DNA of 32,475 nucleotides, from NCBI GenBank assembly GCA_947453225.1, contig CANGFV010000012.1:1-32475 (forward strand), given 5' to 3'. The notes beneath the pieces are model-generated. The model was not told the DNA's origin and did not search any database. It saw only the letters and a list, made by a program, of their open reading frames with translations. Below, one piece after another: positions 18,698-26,770 of this stretch (positions are counted from its first letter, which is position 1; the number at the start of each line of letters is the position of its first letter). Source of the DNA: Pseudomonadota bacterium. Its GTDB lineage: Bacteria > Pseudomonadota > Gammaproteobacteria > Steroidobacterales > Steroidobacteraceae. A program made the position numbers and the translations under genes.

Positions 18698-21307
18698 ATG
18701 ATGAGTAATTCAACCCCGTCTCAGCAGTCGTCACCAGCCTCATGGGTTGTGCTGAAGTTTGGTGGTACCAGTGTGTCCTCAGTAGCCAATTGGAGCAACA
18801 TTGCCTCCATCGTCAAGTTGCGACTCAGTGAAGGCTTACGTCCAGTTATTGTTCATTCTGCAATATCTAAGATGACTGATAGCCTAGAGCTGCTTCTAAG
18901 TAGAGCGCTCAAAGGTGATTGGGAGTCAGTGCTTGAAAGCATTATCAATCGTCATCGTGAGTTGGCCCGTGAAATGGGTGTGGTCATTAGTCCTGAATTG
19001 GAAGAGCAGTTCGGCCGTTTGAAACAAATTGCATCAGGCATCGCGTTGGTAGGAGAGGTTAGTGAGCGTCTGCGTGCTCGTGTGATGGCGCAGGGCGAAT
19101 TGATGGCGACTCGTTTGGGTGCGTTGTATTTAGCCTCGCAAGGTGTTCAAGTGCAGTGGGTGGATGCTCGTAAAGTGCTCAAATCAGTGGCGCTTAAGAA
19201 TGCAACAAGTCGAGCGAGCTATCTATCGGCAACCTGTAATTTTGAGCCTGATTCACAGCTGCAGAGTGAATGGAGTGCGCTAGGTCAAGTCATTATCACT
19301 CAGGGATTTATTGCCAGCGATGCTGCTGAAGACACTGTATTGCTCGGTCGGGGTGGTTCGGATACATCCGGTAGTTATTTTGCTACCAAGCTGCAAGCGC
19401 AGCGTCTGGAGATTTGGACGGACGTACCGGGGATGTTCAGTGCTAATCCCCGTGCTATTCCTACGGCTCGTTTATTACGTGCGCTTGATTACGATGAAGC
19501 GCAAGAAATTGCTAGTGCCGGCGCTAAGGTATTGCATCCGCGTTGCATCATGCCCGTAAAGCAACATGGTATTCCTTTGTATGTTTATGCGACCCAAACT
19601 CCAGATTTAGAAGGCACAATTATCACTGCGCATGGCGGTGAGGGTGACCCGCAAGTCAAGGCGGTCACGGTTAAGAATGGCATTACCTTGGTTTCCATGG
19701 ATACTGTCGGAATGTGGCATTCGGTGGGTTTTCTAGCTGATGCATTTCAGGTGTTTAAAAATCACGGTATGTCCGTAGATTTGGTTTCAACTTCAGAAAC
19801 TAATGTGACTGTTTCTCTCGATCCTGCCGCTAATACGCTCACTCAGGCTGCCGTGGATTTGTTAGTCGAGGATCTTGCGCAGTTATGCAAGGTTCAGGTT
19901 TTTGGTCCGTGTGCGGCGGTGAGTCTGGTAGGAAGACAGATACGAGCAATCTTGCACCGTTTGGGAGATGCGCTGGAGTTATTTGAAGAGCAAAAAATTT
20001 ATCTAATGACTCAAGCGGCTAACGACCTGAATCTGACCTTTGTATTAGATGAAAGTCAGGGTGATCGATTAGTGTCGCGTTTGCACCAAATCACCATTCA
20101 TGACTCGCCTGACAGTCATGTGTTGGGCCCGACTTGGGAGCAATTGTACAGTCCAAAGCAGGTCGTCTCTGAACTACCGGTTGCTTGGTGGCAGCAAAAG
20201 CAGTCCGAGTTATTACAGATTGCAAATCAGCATCCTTCTGCCTATGTCTATGATCGTGACGCCTTGGTGCGTCAGGCTAAAGCAATGAAGAGCATTGCTG
20301 CACTGGATCAGGTGTTCTTTGCGATGAAAGCAAACCCGCATCCAGAGGTGCTGAGAACATTTGTTTCACAAGGATTGGGGCTTGAGTGCGTCTCTCAAGG
20401 TGAGTTGGCTCATGTGTTTAATACCGTGCCTGAACTTGAGCGCAAGCGCATTCTATTTACACCTAATTTTGCGGCACGTAATGAATATGAGTTTGCCTTG
20501 AAACAGGGCGTATGGGTGACGCTGGATAACTTATATTTGCTTCAAGCATGGCCTGAGACCTTCAAAGGCCGCGAGGTATTGCTCAGAGTAGATACTGGAT
20601 ATGGCCGCGGTCATCACCATCATGTGCGTACGGCAGGTGCGCATTCTAAGTTTGGTATTCCTTTATCTGACTTCGATGAAGTGTTGCAGTTAGTGCAGCA
20701 ATACGATATTCGCGTTGTTGGCTTGCAGGCGCATACTGGTAGCGGTGTGTTTGCCATTGAGAATTGGCGAGAAGTTGCAGAAACTCTGGCGAATCTTGCT
20801 GCGCGTTTCAACAATATTCAGTTGCTCGATATTGGCGGTGGCTTGGGTGTTCCTGAGAAATTGGGTCAGCCTGAGTTTGATATTGCTGCGTTATCGAAGA
20901 TGCTTGCTGAGTTCAAAGCGCAACATCCAAAAATCAAATTATGGATGGAGCCAGGGCGTTATCTCGTGGCTCAGGCTGGCGTTTTGTTGACGCATGTCAC
21001 CCAGCGTAAGGGTAAGGGTGAGGTTCAGTATGTGGGGGTCACCACTGGCATGAATTCATTGATTCGTCCGGCGTTATACGGAGCACACCATGATATTTTT
21101 AATCTCACTCGGTTGCAGGAAGTGGCTACACAAACCATTAATGTGGTTGGACCGATTTGCGAGTCTGGAGATATGTTGGGTATAGATCGTCTATTGCCGC
21201 CTACGCAAGAGGGCGATGTATTATTAGTGGCGACAACAGGTGCTTATGGGCATGCGATGAGCTCGAACTACAATCTAAGAGCGCCAGCGACTGAGTTGGT
21301 GATATAA
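18698..21307 (+). CDS. lysC/lysA: Bifunctional aspartate kinase / diaminopimelate decarboxylase (LysC-LysA fusion)
   Basis: One 869-residue protein joins the first and last steps of lysine synthesis. The N-terminal aspartokinase (about 10-300) has LKFGGTSVSS and LGRGGSDTSGSYFA, followed by ACT-type regulatory domains (about 320-465, with the VSMDTVGMWH and VSTSETNVTVSL strands). A linker near 470-500 leads to the PLP-dependent decarboxylase. It has the Schiff-base lysine K544 in FFAMKANPHPE, GYGRGHHHHVRTAGAHSKFG, LQAHTGSG, GGGLGVP, EPGRYLVA, CESGDMLG and GAYGHAMSSNYN. Both halves keep their key residues. Fusions of this kind are known in Xanthomonas and Xylella. The ATG at 18698 (AGG upstream) is immediately followed by a second ATG. 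It converges on gspN with only 14 bases between stops. Confidence 0.95.
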   Translation: MMSNSTPSQQSSPASWVVLKFGGTSVSSVANWSNIASIVKLRLSEGLRPVIVHSAISKMTDSLELLLSRALKGDWESVLESIINRHRELAREMGVVISPELEEQFGRLKQIASGIALVGEVSERLRARVMAQGELMATRLGALYLASQGVQVQWVDARKVLKSVALKNATSRASYLSATCNFEPDSQLQSEWSALGQVIITQGFIASDAAEDTVLLGRGGSDTSGSYFATKLQAQRLEIWTDVPGMFSANPRAIPTARLLRALDYDEAQEIASAGAKVLHPRCIMPVKQHGIPLYVYATQTPDLEGTIITAHGGEGDPQVKAVTVKNGITLVSMDTVGMWHSVGFLADAFQVFKNHGMSVDLVSTSETNVTVSLDPAANTLTQAAVDLLVEDLAQLCKVQVFGPCAAVSLVGRQIRAILHRLGDALELFEEQKIYLMTQAANDLNLTFVLDESQGDRLVSRLHQITIHDSPDSHVLGPTWEQLYSPKQVVSELPVAWWQQKQSELLQIANQHPSAYVYDRDALVRQAKAMKSIAALDQVFFAMKANPHPEVLRTFVSQGLGLECVSQGELAHVFNTVPELERKRILFTPNFAARNEYEFALKQGVWVTLDNLYLLQAWPETFKGREVLLRVDTGYGRGHHHHVRTAGAHSKFGIPLSDFDEVLQLVQQYDIRVVGLQAHTGSGVFAIENWREVAETLANLAARFNNIQLLDIGGGLGVPEKLGQPEFDIAALSKMLAEFKAQHPKIKLWMEPGRYLVAQAGVLLTHVTQRKGKGEVQYVGVTTGMNSLIRPALYGAHHDIFNLTRLQEVATQTINVVGPICESGDMLGIDRLLPPTQEGDVLLVATTGAYGHAMSSNYNLRAPATELVI

Positions 21308-21321
21308 CAGTGATGCCTTAA

Positions 21322-22077
21322 TCAGAAGGTTCCAGCAATTGATAAAAGGTGGCGACCCTGTGTATCGGGTGGGCCTAGATACTTGATGCGTGACATGATG
21401 CTTGGTGGCGTGATGTCTCTTGGCGTGAAATACAAATCTAGCAAGTAATTTCTATCGCTAGCTAGCCTAATTGTTCCGCTAACACCAAGGCTGGCATCTT
21501 CCATGTCACTGAAGTTGCCAATTACTATTGTTGGGTTTTTAGTTGCAGCATGGAATGAGAGTCTAAAGCTGCCTATAGCGCTGGCTGCTTTAGGTTCAGT
21601 GAGATCAATCAAGTCGAATGTGCCCTCAATAGCAATAGGCCAGTCATCTTTTAGTGTCAGTTGCTTAATGTCTGCCTGTAGCAGTCCATCCCAGCCTTTA
21701 AGCATTTCACTGCCGCCGATGATTGTTTCAAGGGGCAGAGTGGCTTTTAATTCATGGATCTTTGTCTGACCGGTAAGGCTACGACTGATATTTCCAATAA
21801 CAACCCCATCTTTTAGCTGGGCTTTAAAGTTAGATGATAATTGGCCGATCAGTAGGGGTAAGGGATGAATCTGCCATTCCAGAGTCTCGATATTGACGTC
21901 TTTGGATCGCAGGCCTTTAGCGTAGCCATGCCAGAGACTCCCCGAGCTTTGTGAGACGGTAATTCCATAGGGCTGAAGGAGTTTGAGTGCGCTGCTGGCA
22001 GGCATGTTGATTGCGAAGAATGTCGCAAAGCCAAGTAGAGCGGCAATTGACCACCAAAGATATTTCTTGATCTCCAT
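21322..22077 (-). CDS. gspN: Type II secretion protein GspN
   Basis: GspN is an accessory inner-membrane/periplasmic component found in many but not all type II secretion operons; its exact role is unclear. The 251-residue protein has a single N-terminal membrane segment (about 5-25, YLWWSIAALLGFATFFAI), then a beta-rich periplasmic region. Typical features are LLQPYGITVSQSSGSLWHGYA, LEWQIHPLPLLIGQLS and a C-terminal GPPDTQGRHLLSIAG. The ATG at 22077 gives the normal topology. A TTG at 22089 in the same frame is possible but less likely, and neither has a clear Shine-Dalgarno. It is the last gene of gspG-N, 21 bases after gspM, and faces the lysC-lysA stop. Confidence 0.88.
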   Translation of the reverse strand: MEIKKYLWWSIAALLGFATFFAINMPASSALKLLQPYGITVSQSSGSLWHGYAKGLRSKDVNIETLEWQIHPLPLLIGQLSSNFKAQLKDGVVIGNISRSLTGQTKIHELKATLPLETIIGGSEMLKGWDGLLQADIKQLTLKDDWPIAIEGTFDLIDLTEPKAASAIGSFRLSFHAATKNPTIVIGNFSDMEDASLGVSGTIRLASDRNYLLDLYFTPRDITPPSIMSRIKYLGPPDTQGRHLLSIAGTF

Positions 22078-22098
22078 TCCAAAGAGCAACCGACGAAC

Positions 22099-22590
22099 CT
22101 ATCTTGTTAAGGAAATCGAGGCATTGACTTGGCCGGCTTGCGGAGTTTCAGTGATTGAAGCATCCAGAATTTGAATGCCTTTGGTTTTTTGAAGTTGATC
22201 CAGCCAAATGATCAAGTCATTAAAGTTGGCATTTTCAAACTGAGCTTTAACGCCCTGTTGGCCATTGGGAATTTGTCCGGTCAATGCAGAGGCTAATTTG
22301 CTACCGGCAACCGAGTCAGCCACCAGTTTTACTAGGGATTCGGTTTTTGAGATGTTGGTAAACTGAGCATTGCCTAGTCCGCTTAATTGACCTGCCATGG
22401 TTCTTAGCCAAACGATGTCTTGTTGCTTTTGAGTGATACGGTCAGTGCGATTGCTGATTGCTTTATAAAGCGGATAAAAGGCCAGTCCATAGATGGCGCC
22501 TGCGGACAGCAAAAGTATTGAGGTGAGCGCTAGCCAGCGTTCGCGGGGTTTTAGTGAGTTGATTTTGGTTTTGAGTTGACTGTATTGCAT
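22099..22590 (-). CDS. gspM: Type II secretion inner-membrane protein GspM
   Basis: GspM is a bitopic platform protein that pairs with GspL. From the ATG at 22590 the protein has 163 residues: a short cytoplasmic start (LKTKINSLKPRERW), the family's PRERxxL signature, one membrane segment (WLALTSILLLSAGAIYGLAF) and a periplasmic ferredoxin-like domain (FENANFNDLIIWLDQLQKTKGIQI). The frame also offers a TTG at 22626 that overlaps the gspL stop (TTGA). I prefer the ATG because the extra 12 residues fall outside the family's usual N-terminus, but the overlap would permit coupling, so the start is uncertain. No strong ribosome site precedes either. Confidence 0.88.
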   Translation of the reverse strand: MQYSQLKTKINSLKPRERWLALTSILLLSAGAIYGLAFYPLYKAISNRTDRITQKQQDIVWLRTMAGQLSGLGNAQFTNISKTESLVKLVADSVAGSKLASALTGQIPNGQQGVKAQFENANFNDLIIWLDQLQKTKGIQILDASITETPQAGQVNASISLTR

Positions 22591-22622
22591 GGCTATGTTG
22601 TTTTTTAATTTTGGATAAATGA

Positions 22623-23876
22623 TCAAACGCCGCTTGATGACTTGAAGGTCATGTGGCCTTCAATTTTGTCATCGATCGGTGTTGTGTCCTCAACATTGGT
22701 GGTGATGCCTTGGGTTTTGGCTTGTTGTTGGATGTAATCCAGTGACTGATCATTTGGCGCTAATACTTTTAATTGCACAGTGCCTTGATTGTAATTTAGC
22801 TCTTGAATCTTTAACGCATCCTTGGCATTGGTGGACTTAGATAACACATCCAAGGTTTTCATGAGGTGATTGGGCTTTCTGAGTTCTTGTAATTGTTGCC
22901 AGCGAGTTTCAAATGCTGTCCGAACCTGGCCTGATTTTACGGGGGTATTAACGGATAGGGTTTGGCTATAAATAGTTTGAATTTGCTTGTCTAGTTCGGC
23001 TTCTTGTTTGCCTAGTTGTCTTAGCTCAATTCCTTTGCTGAATAAATGCAGGCCAATTAAGGCCAATAAGATGCTGGCTGCAACTTTCCAGCCCCCAAAA
23101 TTGCGTTGCGTTTTTTTACGTTGGGTATATTCACCCTGCAGTAAATTAATTGCACTAGGTTGGGTCGCCTGCAGTGCAAGTAAGGGTAATACACCATCAG
23201 GTAGCAGTTTTATTGCAAGTTTGGGTGCGCGTTCCTGTAGTGCATTAATTGTAGTTTTTTCTGCTTCGCATTCAGCTTCAGTGATGTATACCGTGACTGA
23301 TTGATCGGTCGCGGGGACGAGTAGATACAAGGCTTCTGTTAATGGCGATACATCTAATGTATTTACAGTTGAGTCTGCCTGTTTGACAGAGACTCGACCC
23401 TGATCAATTAAAATGGTGATGCCTTCTGATGTAATAGGTAACAGACTGGTATCGGTGTTCAGTGCATCGGGTTGTGCGCCTGCTGCAGTTAATGCCGAGA
23501 TCCAAGTCTTCATTAAGTTACGAGAGACAACCACTACTGGCGTGCTTGGCGCTTTGCCGCGTTTGCCAATCGCAAAGTGCAGTTCATCAATGTCTACGGC
23601 AAGTTGATCCTCTAGGGCATAGGGGACGACTTGGCTGAGTTTGGTATTGCCTTTCAGTGCGGGTAGTACAGGATTAAGGGCAAGCGTCTCGGTGCCAGGC
23701 ACAAGGGCAATCACTTTCCTGCCGTGAGCAAGCATTGCGGCCTCCGCAAGGCGACCTTGCAGTGCTGTACCTAGGCGTGCGCCGTGCGTATCTACTAATA
23801 GCCACTGTGCCTCGGTCTCGGTGGGCGTGACTGTATTGACCGCGCTCAGCAAACGTATTACTAAAATTTCTGACAT
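22623..23876 (-). CDS. gspL: Type II secretion platform protein GspL
   Basis: GspL ties the cytoplasmic ATPase GspE to the inner-membrane platform. The 417-residue protein has an actin-like cytoplasmic domain (about 1-245, with LIPAxE-like VALVPGTETLALNPVLPAL and QVVPYALEDQLAVDIDELHF), one membrane segment at about 255-278 (VAASILLALIGLHLF) and a periplasmic ferredoxin-like domain (about 320-417). The QVVPYALED motif is characteristic of the family. It starts at the ATG at 23876, 18 bases after the gspK stop. Length and domain order are normal. Confidence 0.93.
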   Translation of the reverse strand: MSEILVIRLLSAVNTVTPTETEAQWLLVDTHGARLGTALQGRLAEAAMLAHGRKVIALVPGTETLALNPVLPALKGNTKLSQVVPYALEDQLAVDIDELHFAIGKRGKAPSTPVVVVSRNLMKTWISALTAAGAQPDALNTDTSLLPITSEGITILIDQGRVSVKQADSTVNTLDVSPLTEALYLLVPATDQSVTVYITEAECEAEKTTINALQERAPKLAIKLLPDGVLPLLALQATQPSAINLLQGEYTQRKKTQRNFGGWKVAASILLALIGLHLFSKGIELRQLGKQEAELDKQIQTIYSQTLSVNTPVKSGQVRTAFETRWQQLQELRKPNHLMKTLDVLSKSTNAKDALKIQELNYNQGTVQLKVLAPNDQSLDYIQQQAKTQGITTNVEDTTPIDDKIEGHMTFKSSSGV

Positions 23877-23894
23877 GGCTGGTTCTATAGTTGG

Positions 23895-24872
23895 CTAATA
23901 GGGCGTGCCAAAGCTGCGTTGTATGACTCGCACTTTGGCGTTGTTACCATTTCCGAATCTGTTAATGACACTGTACATGGCAAGTTCCGTTGAGCCAAGA
24001 GTGACAAGGATATTCACTCGAAAGTAGTTGGTTGTTTCGACCAGATAATCAGGATAAGTGGCGATAAGTTTGTCGAAATCTGGATCGCCCCTAAAGTCGT
24101 TCTTGACTTCGCTGAGTCTGGGGAAGCAGCCATTGGCGCGATTGCTTGTGAATGTGTTTGTGTTGTTGCCAAATTGGGTGCGTGTGGTCGCTAATGAGTC
24201 CAAGACTTCCGCTGCTGCGGTACATACATTAAGGCCCGTGCCGGCAGGTAGGGCGCTTACGAAGGGCTCTAGTTTGTCGTAAATGGCCTTCGTCATGCCC
24301 ACCTGAAACATCAATTCAGAGGTTCGGGTGATGGCCATGTTGGCGGTTAGATATGGCGGCGATTGTCCGGCGTAGACGGAGTCTTCAGCGCCATCTGGAG
24401 GTTCCGCTGTGGTATTGGCATCCAGCCAATCCACGGTGATGTTTGCCCATCGGCGATCAAGCCCAAGAATTTCTAGAAGTCGTTCAAACTGTTTCACAGC
24501 CGCTTCGTTCTTGGTGCCATCTAATTTGAGTAAGTTGTTTAAATTAAATCGGCCCTGAAGGTCTTCCAATCGACCTTTGATGTCACCCGTTCCCTCATCA
24601 AGTGGCAAGTTAATGGGCGTGCCCCAATCTTCTTTTGCAGAGTCTATAGTTGATTCTTTGCTGTCCTCGATAAGCACGTTTGCCGCAAGCGCTTCTGCGC
24701 CTAGGCCTAATGCGTAGGCTTGGTCTAAAGCCATAATGGTTGAGGTGCGACGTTGATCCATATAGCTCTCAGTGCCCACGCTCACTGCCAGCATGGTGGC
24801 CAGCACCACGATCAAAATTGCCATCAGCAAAGCAATGCCGCGTTCCTTTTTTGGGAAGTGGGAATAGCTCAT
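23895..24872 (-). CDS. gspK: Type II secretion minor pseudopilin GspK
   Basis: GspK caps the pseudopilus tip together with GspI and GspJ. The 325-residue protein has a prepilin leader cleaved after Gly12 (KKERG^IALLMAILIVVLATMLAVSVG). It lacks the glutamate at position +5, which is the known peculiarity of GspK. The large inserted alpha domain follows, with the conserved DLQGRFNLNNL, VDWLDAN and TSELMFQVGM segments and a pair of Cys residues. Its ATG overlaps the gspJ stop by four bases (ATGA). Prepilin peptidase (GspO/PilD), needed for cleavage, is not in the window. Confidence 0.95.
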   Translation of the reverse strand: MSYSHFPKKERGIALLMAILIVVLATMLAVSVGTESYMDQRRTSTIMALDQAYALGLGAEALAANVLIEDSKESTIDSAKEDWGTPINLPLDEGTGDIKGRLEDLQGRFNLNNLLKLDGTKNEAAVKQFERLLEILGLDRRWANITVDWLDANTTAEPPDGAEDSVYAGQSPPYLTANMAITRTSELMFQVGMTKAIYDKLEPFVSALPAGTGLNVCTAAAEVLDSLATTRTQFGNNTNTFTSNRANGCFPRLSEVKNDFRGDPDFDKLIATYPDYLVETTNYFRVNILVTLGSTELAMYSVINRFGNGNNAKVRVIQRSFGTPY

Positions 24873-25498
24873 GCGGCAATCTCAATGAGACGCACGATTT
24901 CACCCCAGTCATTGAGTTTGAGGGTAATTTCTACTGCAAGCGGTAATTGTCTGGCTGCAGAAGTTGCAGAACCGCCGACTGTATTAGCAGGCCATGAGGT
25001 TTGCCATTGACGATTAAGATCCATGAAACGGAAGCTCATTGAGCTTACTTCGCCGAGCAGTTCCACCTGTTGAGGCTCATTGCTTAAGTTACGATCGAGC
25101 GTGACCCAATAATCACGATAGAGTTTGTTATCTTCAATGCGATAGCAGACTCGTTGTAGCGTCGAGCGTGGCAGACCTACTGGGTTTGTCCAGCCAGAGT
25201 GCGTCAATTCCAGCAAGCAACCTGTAGCATTAATCTGTATCGAGGGCTTCAAGGTTGCTGAGGTGGCATCACGTACGGGGCGGGGCTCGAGTTGCATTAA
25301 GTCTCGTGAGATGCTGGTTACCGTGCGTTGAATCGAACGAATTCTGAGCATGGATTCAGAGGTGTGTTCGCGCTGCTTCACCAGTTCATTAAATCCTCCC
25401 ATAGCCATCACGCCGACAATGGAAAAAATAATGATGGAGATGAGTAATTCAAGTAAGGTAAAGCCGCGAGTGCGTAATATGGAGCGGGGGTTGTTCAT
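24869..25498 (-). CDS. gspJ: Type II secretion minor pseudopilin GspJ
   Basis: GspJ forms the tip complex with GspI and GspK. The 209-residue protein carries a short prepilin leader cleaved after Gly12 (RTRG^FTLLELLISIIIFSIVGVM) with Glu at +5. The globular part has the GspJ pattern RTVTSISRDLMQLEPRPVRD and a C-terminal LAVEITLKLNDWGEIVRL. Both ends overlap neighbours by four bases (ATGA with gspI upstream and with gspK downstream), indicating tight translational coupling. Length is normal. Confidence 0.94.
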   Translation of the reverse strand: MNNPRSILRTRGFTLLELLISIIIFSIVGVMAMGGFNELVKQREHTSESMLRIRSIQRTVTSISRDLMQLEPRPVRDATSATLKPSIQINATGCLLELTHSGWTNPVGLPRSTLQRVCYRIEDNKLYRDYWVTLDRNLSNEPQQVELLGEVSSMSFRFMDLNRQWQTSWPANTVGGSATSAARQLPLAVEITLKLNDWGEIVRLIEIAA

Positions 25499-26043
25499 GT
25501 TGAGCCTCCATCTCCATTTTCGCCATTGTCATTGTTTTCTGAGCTTGCGCTGGAACTAGAGCTAGAGTAGTTGTTGCCGCTGGCACTTGATGATGATCCG
25601 CTGCCGCCACCGCCACGACGCTCAGGGCCAGTATCCCACTCGATACGATTGCCATTCACATTCATAGCGGTGCTATAAAAGCCATAGACACTAGCAATGC
25701 TATTGCTGTCCGAATCTTTTGGTGAAACGTGGATGTCTATGCGCTGCATAGATTTCACATCGGTTTCACTGATAGTCATGCGCCAGTGCCAAGTGCTGCC
25801 CGCCATATTGATATAAGCATCTGATTCACCGTTTTTTGGAGCAGCATTGCTTAATCTAAATTCAGTCAGCTTATTCATCGCCACCCAGTGAGCGATGGTT
25901 TTTTGGCGAATGTAGTCAGCGTTATTAATGGTTTGGCTAATGGCTTCAATCACAGCCAGCATGCCTAATCCGACAATAACTAATGCTGCCAATACCTCGA
26001 TCAGCGTAAAACCGCGTTGATGGGTGTAGCGTGCTGGAGTCAT
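25495..26043 (-). CDS. gspI: Type II secretion minor pseudopilin GspI with Ser/Asn-rich C-terminal tail
   Basis: GspI is the tip-complex scaffold pseudopilin. The leader is cleaved after Gly11 (HQRG^FTLIEVLAALVIVGLGM), with Glu at +5. The core IRQKTIAHWVAMNKLTEFRL is family-typical (the WVAxNKLxExRL motif). GspI is usually about 120-130 residues; this one has 182. After the last core strand (IEWDTGPE) comes a tail of about 42 residues (141-182) made almost only of Gly, Ser, Asn, Glu and Asp. Several different Ser codons are used, so it is not a simple recent DNA repeat. The ATG overlaps the gspH stop (ATGA). Confidence 0.92.
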   Translation of the reverse strand: MTPARYTHQRGFTLIEVLAALVIVGLGMLAVIEAISQTINNADYIRQKTIAHWVAMNKLTEFRLSNAAPKNGESDAYINMAGSTWHWRMTISETDVKSMQRIDIHVSPKDSDSNSIASVYGFYSTAMNVNGNRIEWDTGPERRGGGGSGSSSSASGNNYSSSSSSASSENNDNGENGDGGST

Positions 26044-26705
26044 TGTAAGTTGCTACCCGAGTCAAGGGTCAGGGTGCTGTCGTCTGCTCCAACTAGTCTC
26101 CAGCTAAAGTCTGATTGATCTCTGGATATACGCAATTCAAACGGTGAGATGTCGCCACTGGATAAAATCATGATTTGTGGTGTGACATCTTCTTTGAGTG
26201 CAGACGAACTTGTGTTACTGGTGGTATTGGGTTGATAGCCTATCTGCGTATCCGTACTTTGGGCACTAGATGAACTTGAGGAAGTTCTTGCAAGTAGTTC
26301 TTGGTTTTCTTGATGTGTGTTAATAACTATTTCTCTATCTTCAAGCCACAAGCGCATTTGTAAGCCTGCTGGAAGTTGCCGATAGTCGGTCATATCGTCG
26401 TTATTCATGAGTTGCCAGTGTTGGGCGGTGTGGTCGTAACGCATGAATAGGTAGCCATCTTTTTCGATTAACAGACCAATGTCTCGTCCTTGTAATTCAG
26501 ATTCTTCTTTGACTTGTTCAATCACCGCTTTTAATCGTTTTGCCTGATCTTCGATATCGTTATCGCGGCCGAGTACGCCCATAGATAGTGTGGCTACTGA
26601 CAAAATAATACCGATGATGACAATGACCACCAGTAATTCAATGAGAGTAAAGCCAGAGCCGCTGCTTAATGGCTTTTTTGGCGTATGACCTTGAGTGGCA
26701 AACAT
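26040..26705 (-). CDS. gspH: Type II secretion minor pseudopilin GspH with Ser/Thr-rich insertion
   Basis: GspH is a minor pseudopilin linking the GspG shaft to the tip complex. The leader is cleaved after Gly18 (SGSG^FTLIELLVVIVIIGIIL), with Glu at +5. The core motif PQIMILSSGDISPFELRI near 176-193 is the GspH signature. Length is 221 residues, longer than the usual 150-190. The excess is a low-complexity Ser/Thr/Asn stretch at about 141-170, placed in a loop just before the signature strand. The gene follows gspG after a 65-base gap that holds a strong hairpin. Confidence 0.92.
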   Translation of the reverse strand: MFATQGHTPKKPLSSGSGFTLIELLVVIVIIGIILSVATLSMGVLGRDNDIEDQAKRLKAVIEQVKEESELQGRDIGLLIEKDGYLFMRYDHTAQHWQLMNNDDMTDYRQLPAGLQMRLWLEDREIVINTHQENQELLARTSSSSSSAQSTDTQIGYQPNTTSNTSSSALKEDVTPQIMILSSGDISPFELRISRDQSDFSWRLVGADDSTLTLDSGSNLQ

Positions 26706-26721
26706 CGGCTTAGCGAATAAC

Positions 26722-26754
26722 TGATCTGGTTGATGTCAACCATCAACCAGATCA
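26722..26754. repeat. 14-bp perfect inverted repeat between gspG and gspH
   Basis: TGATCTGGTTGATG (26722-26735), loop TCAAC, CATCAACCAGATCA (26741-26754) are fully complementary. In the gspG to gspH direction no run of T follows, so it is not a standard terminator. Such intercistronic hairpins often stabilise the upstream message and lower downstream expression, which would fit GspG being the major pseudopilin. The repeat is seen; the role is inferred. Confidence 0.75.
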
Positions 26755-26770
26755 ATAGCTGGGCGCTAAT

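Noticed and set aside
25495-25640. Simple-sequence DNA repeat (phase-variable tract) in gspI
   Set aside because: The Ser-rich tail uses mixed codons without a perfect repeating unit, so slippage-based phase variation is unlikely.
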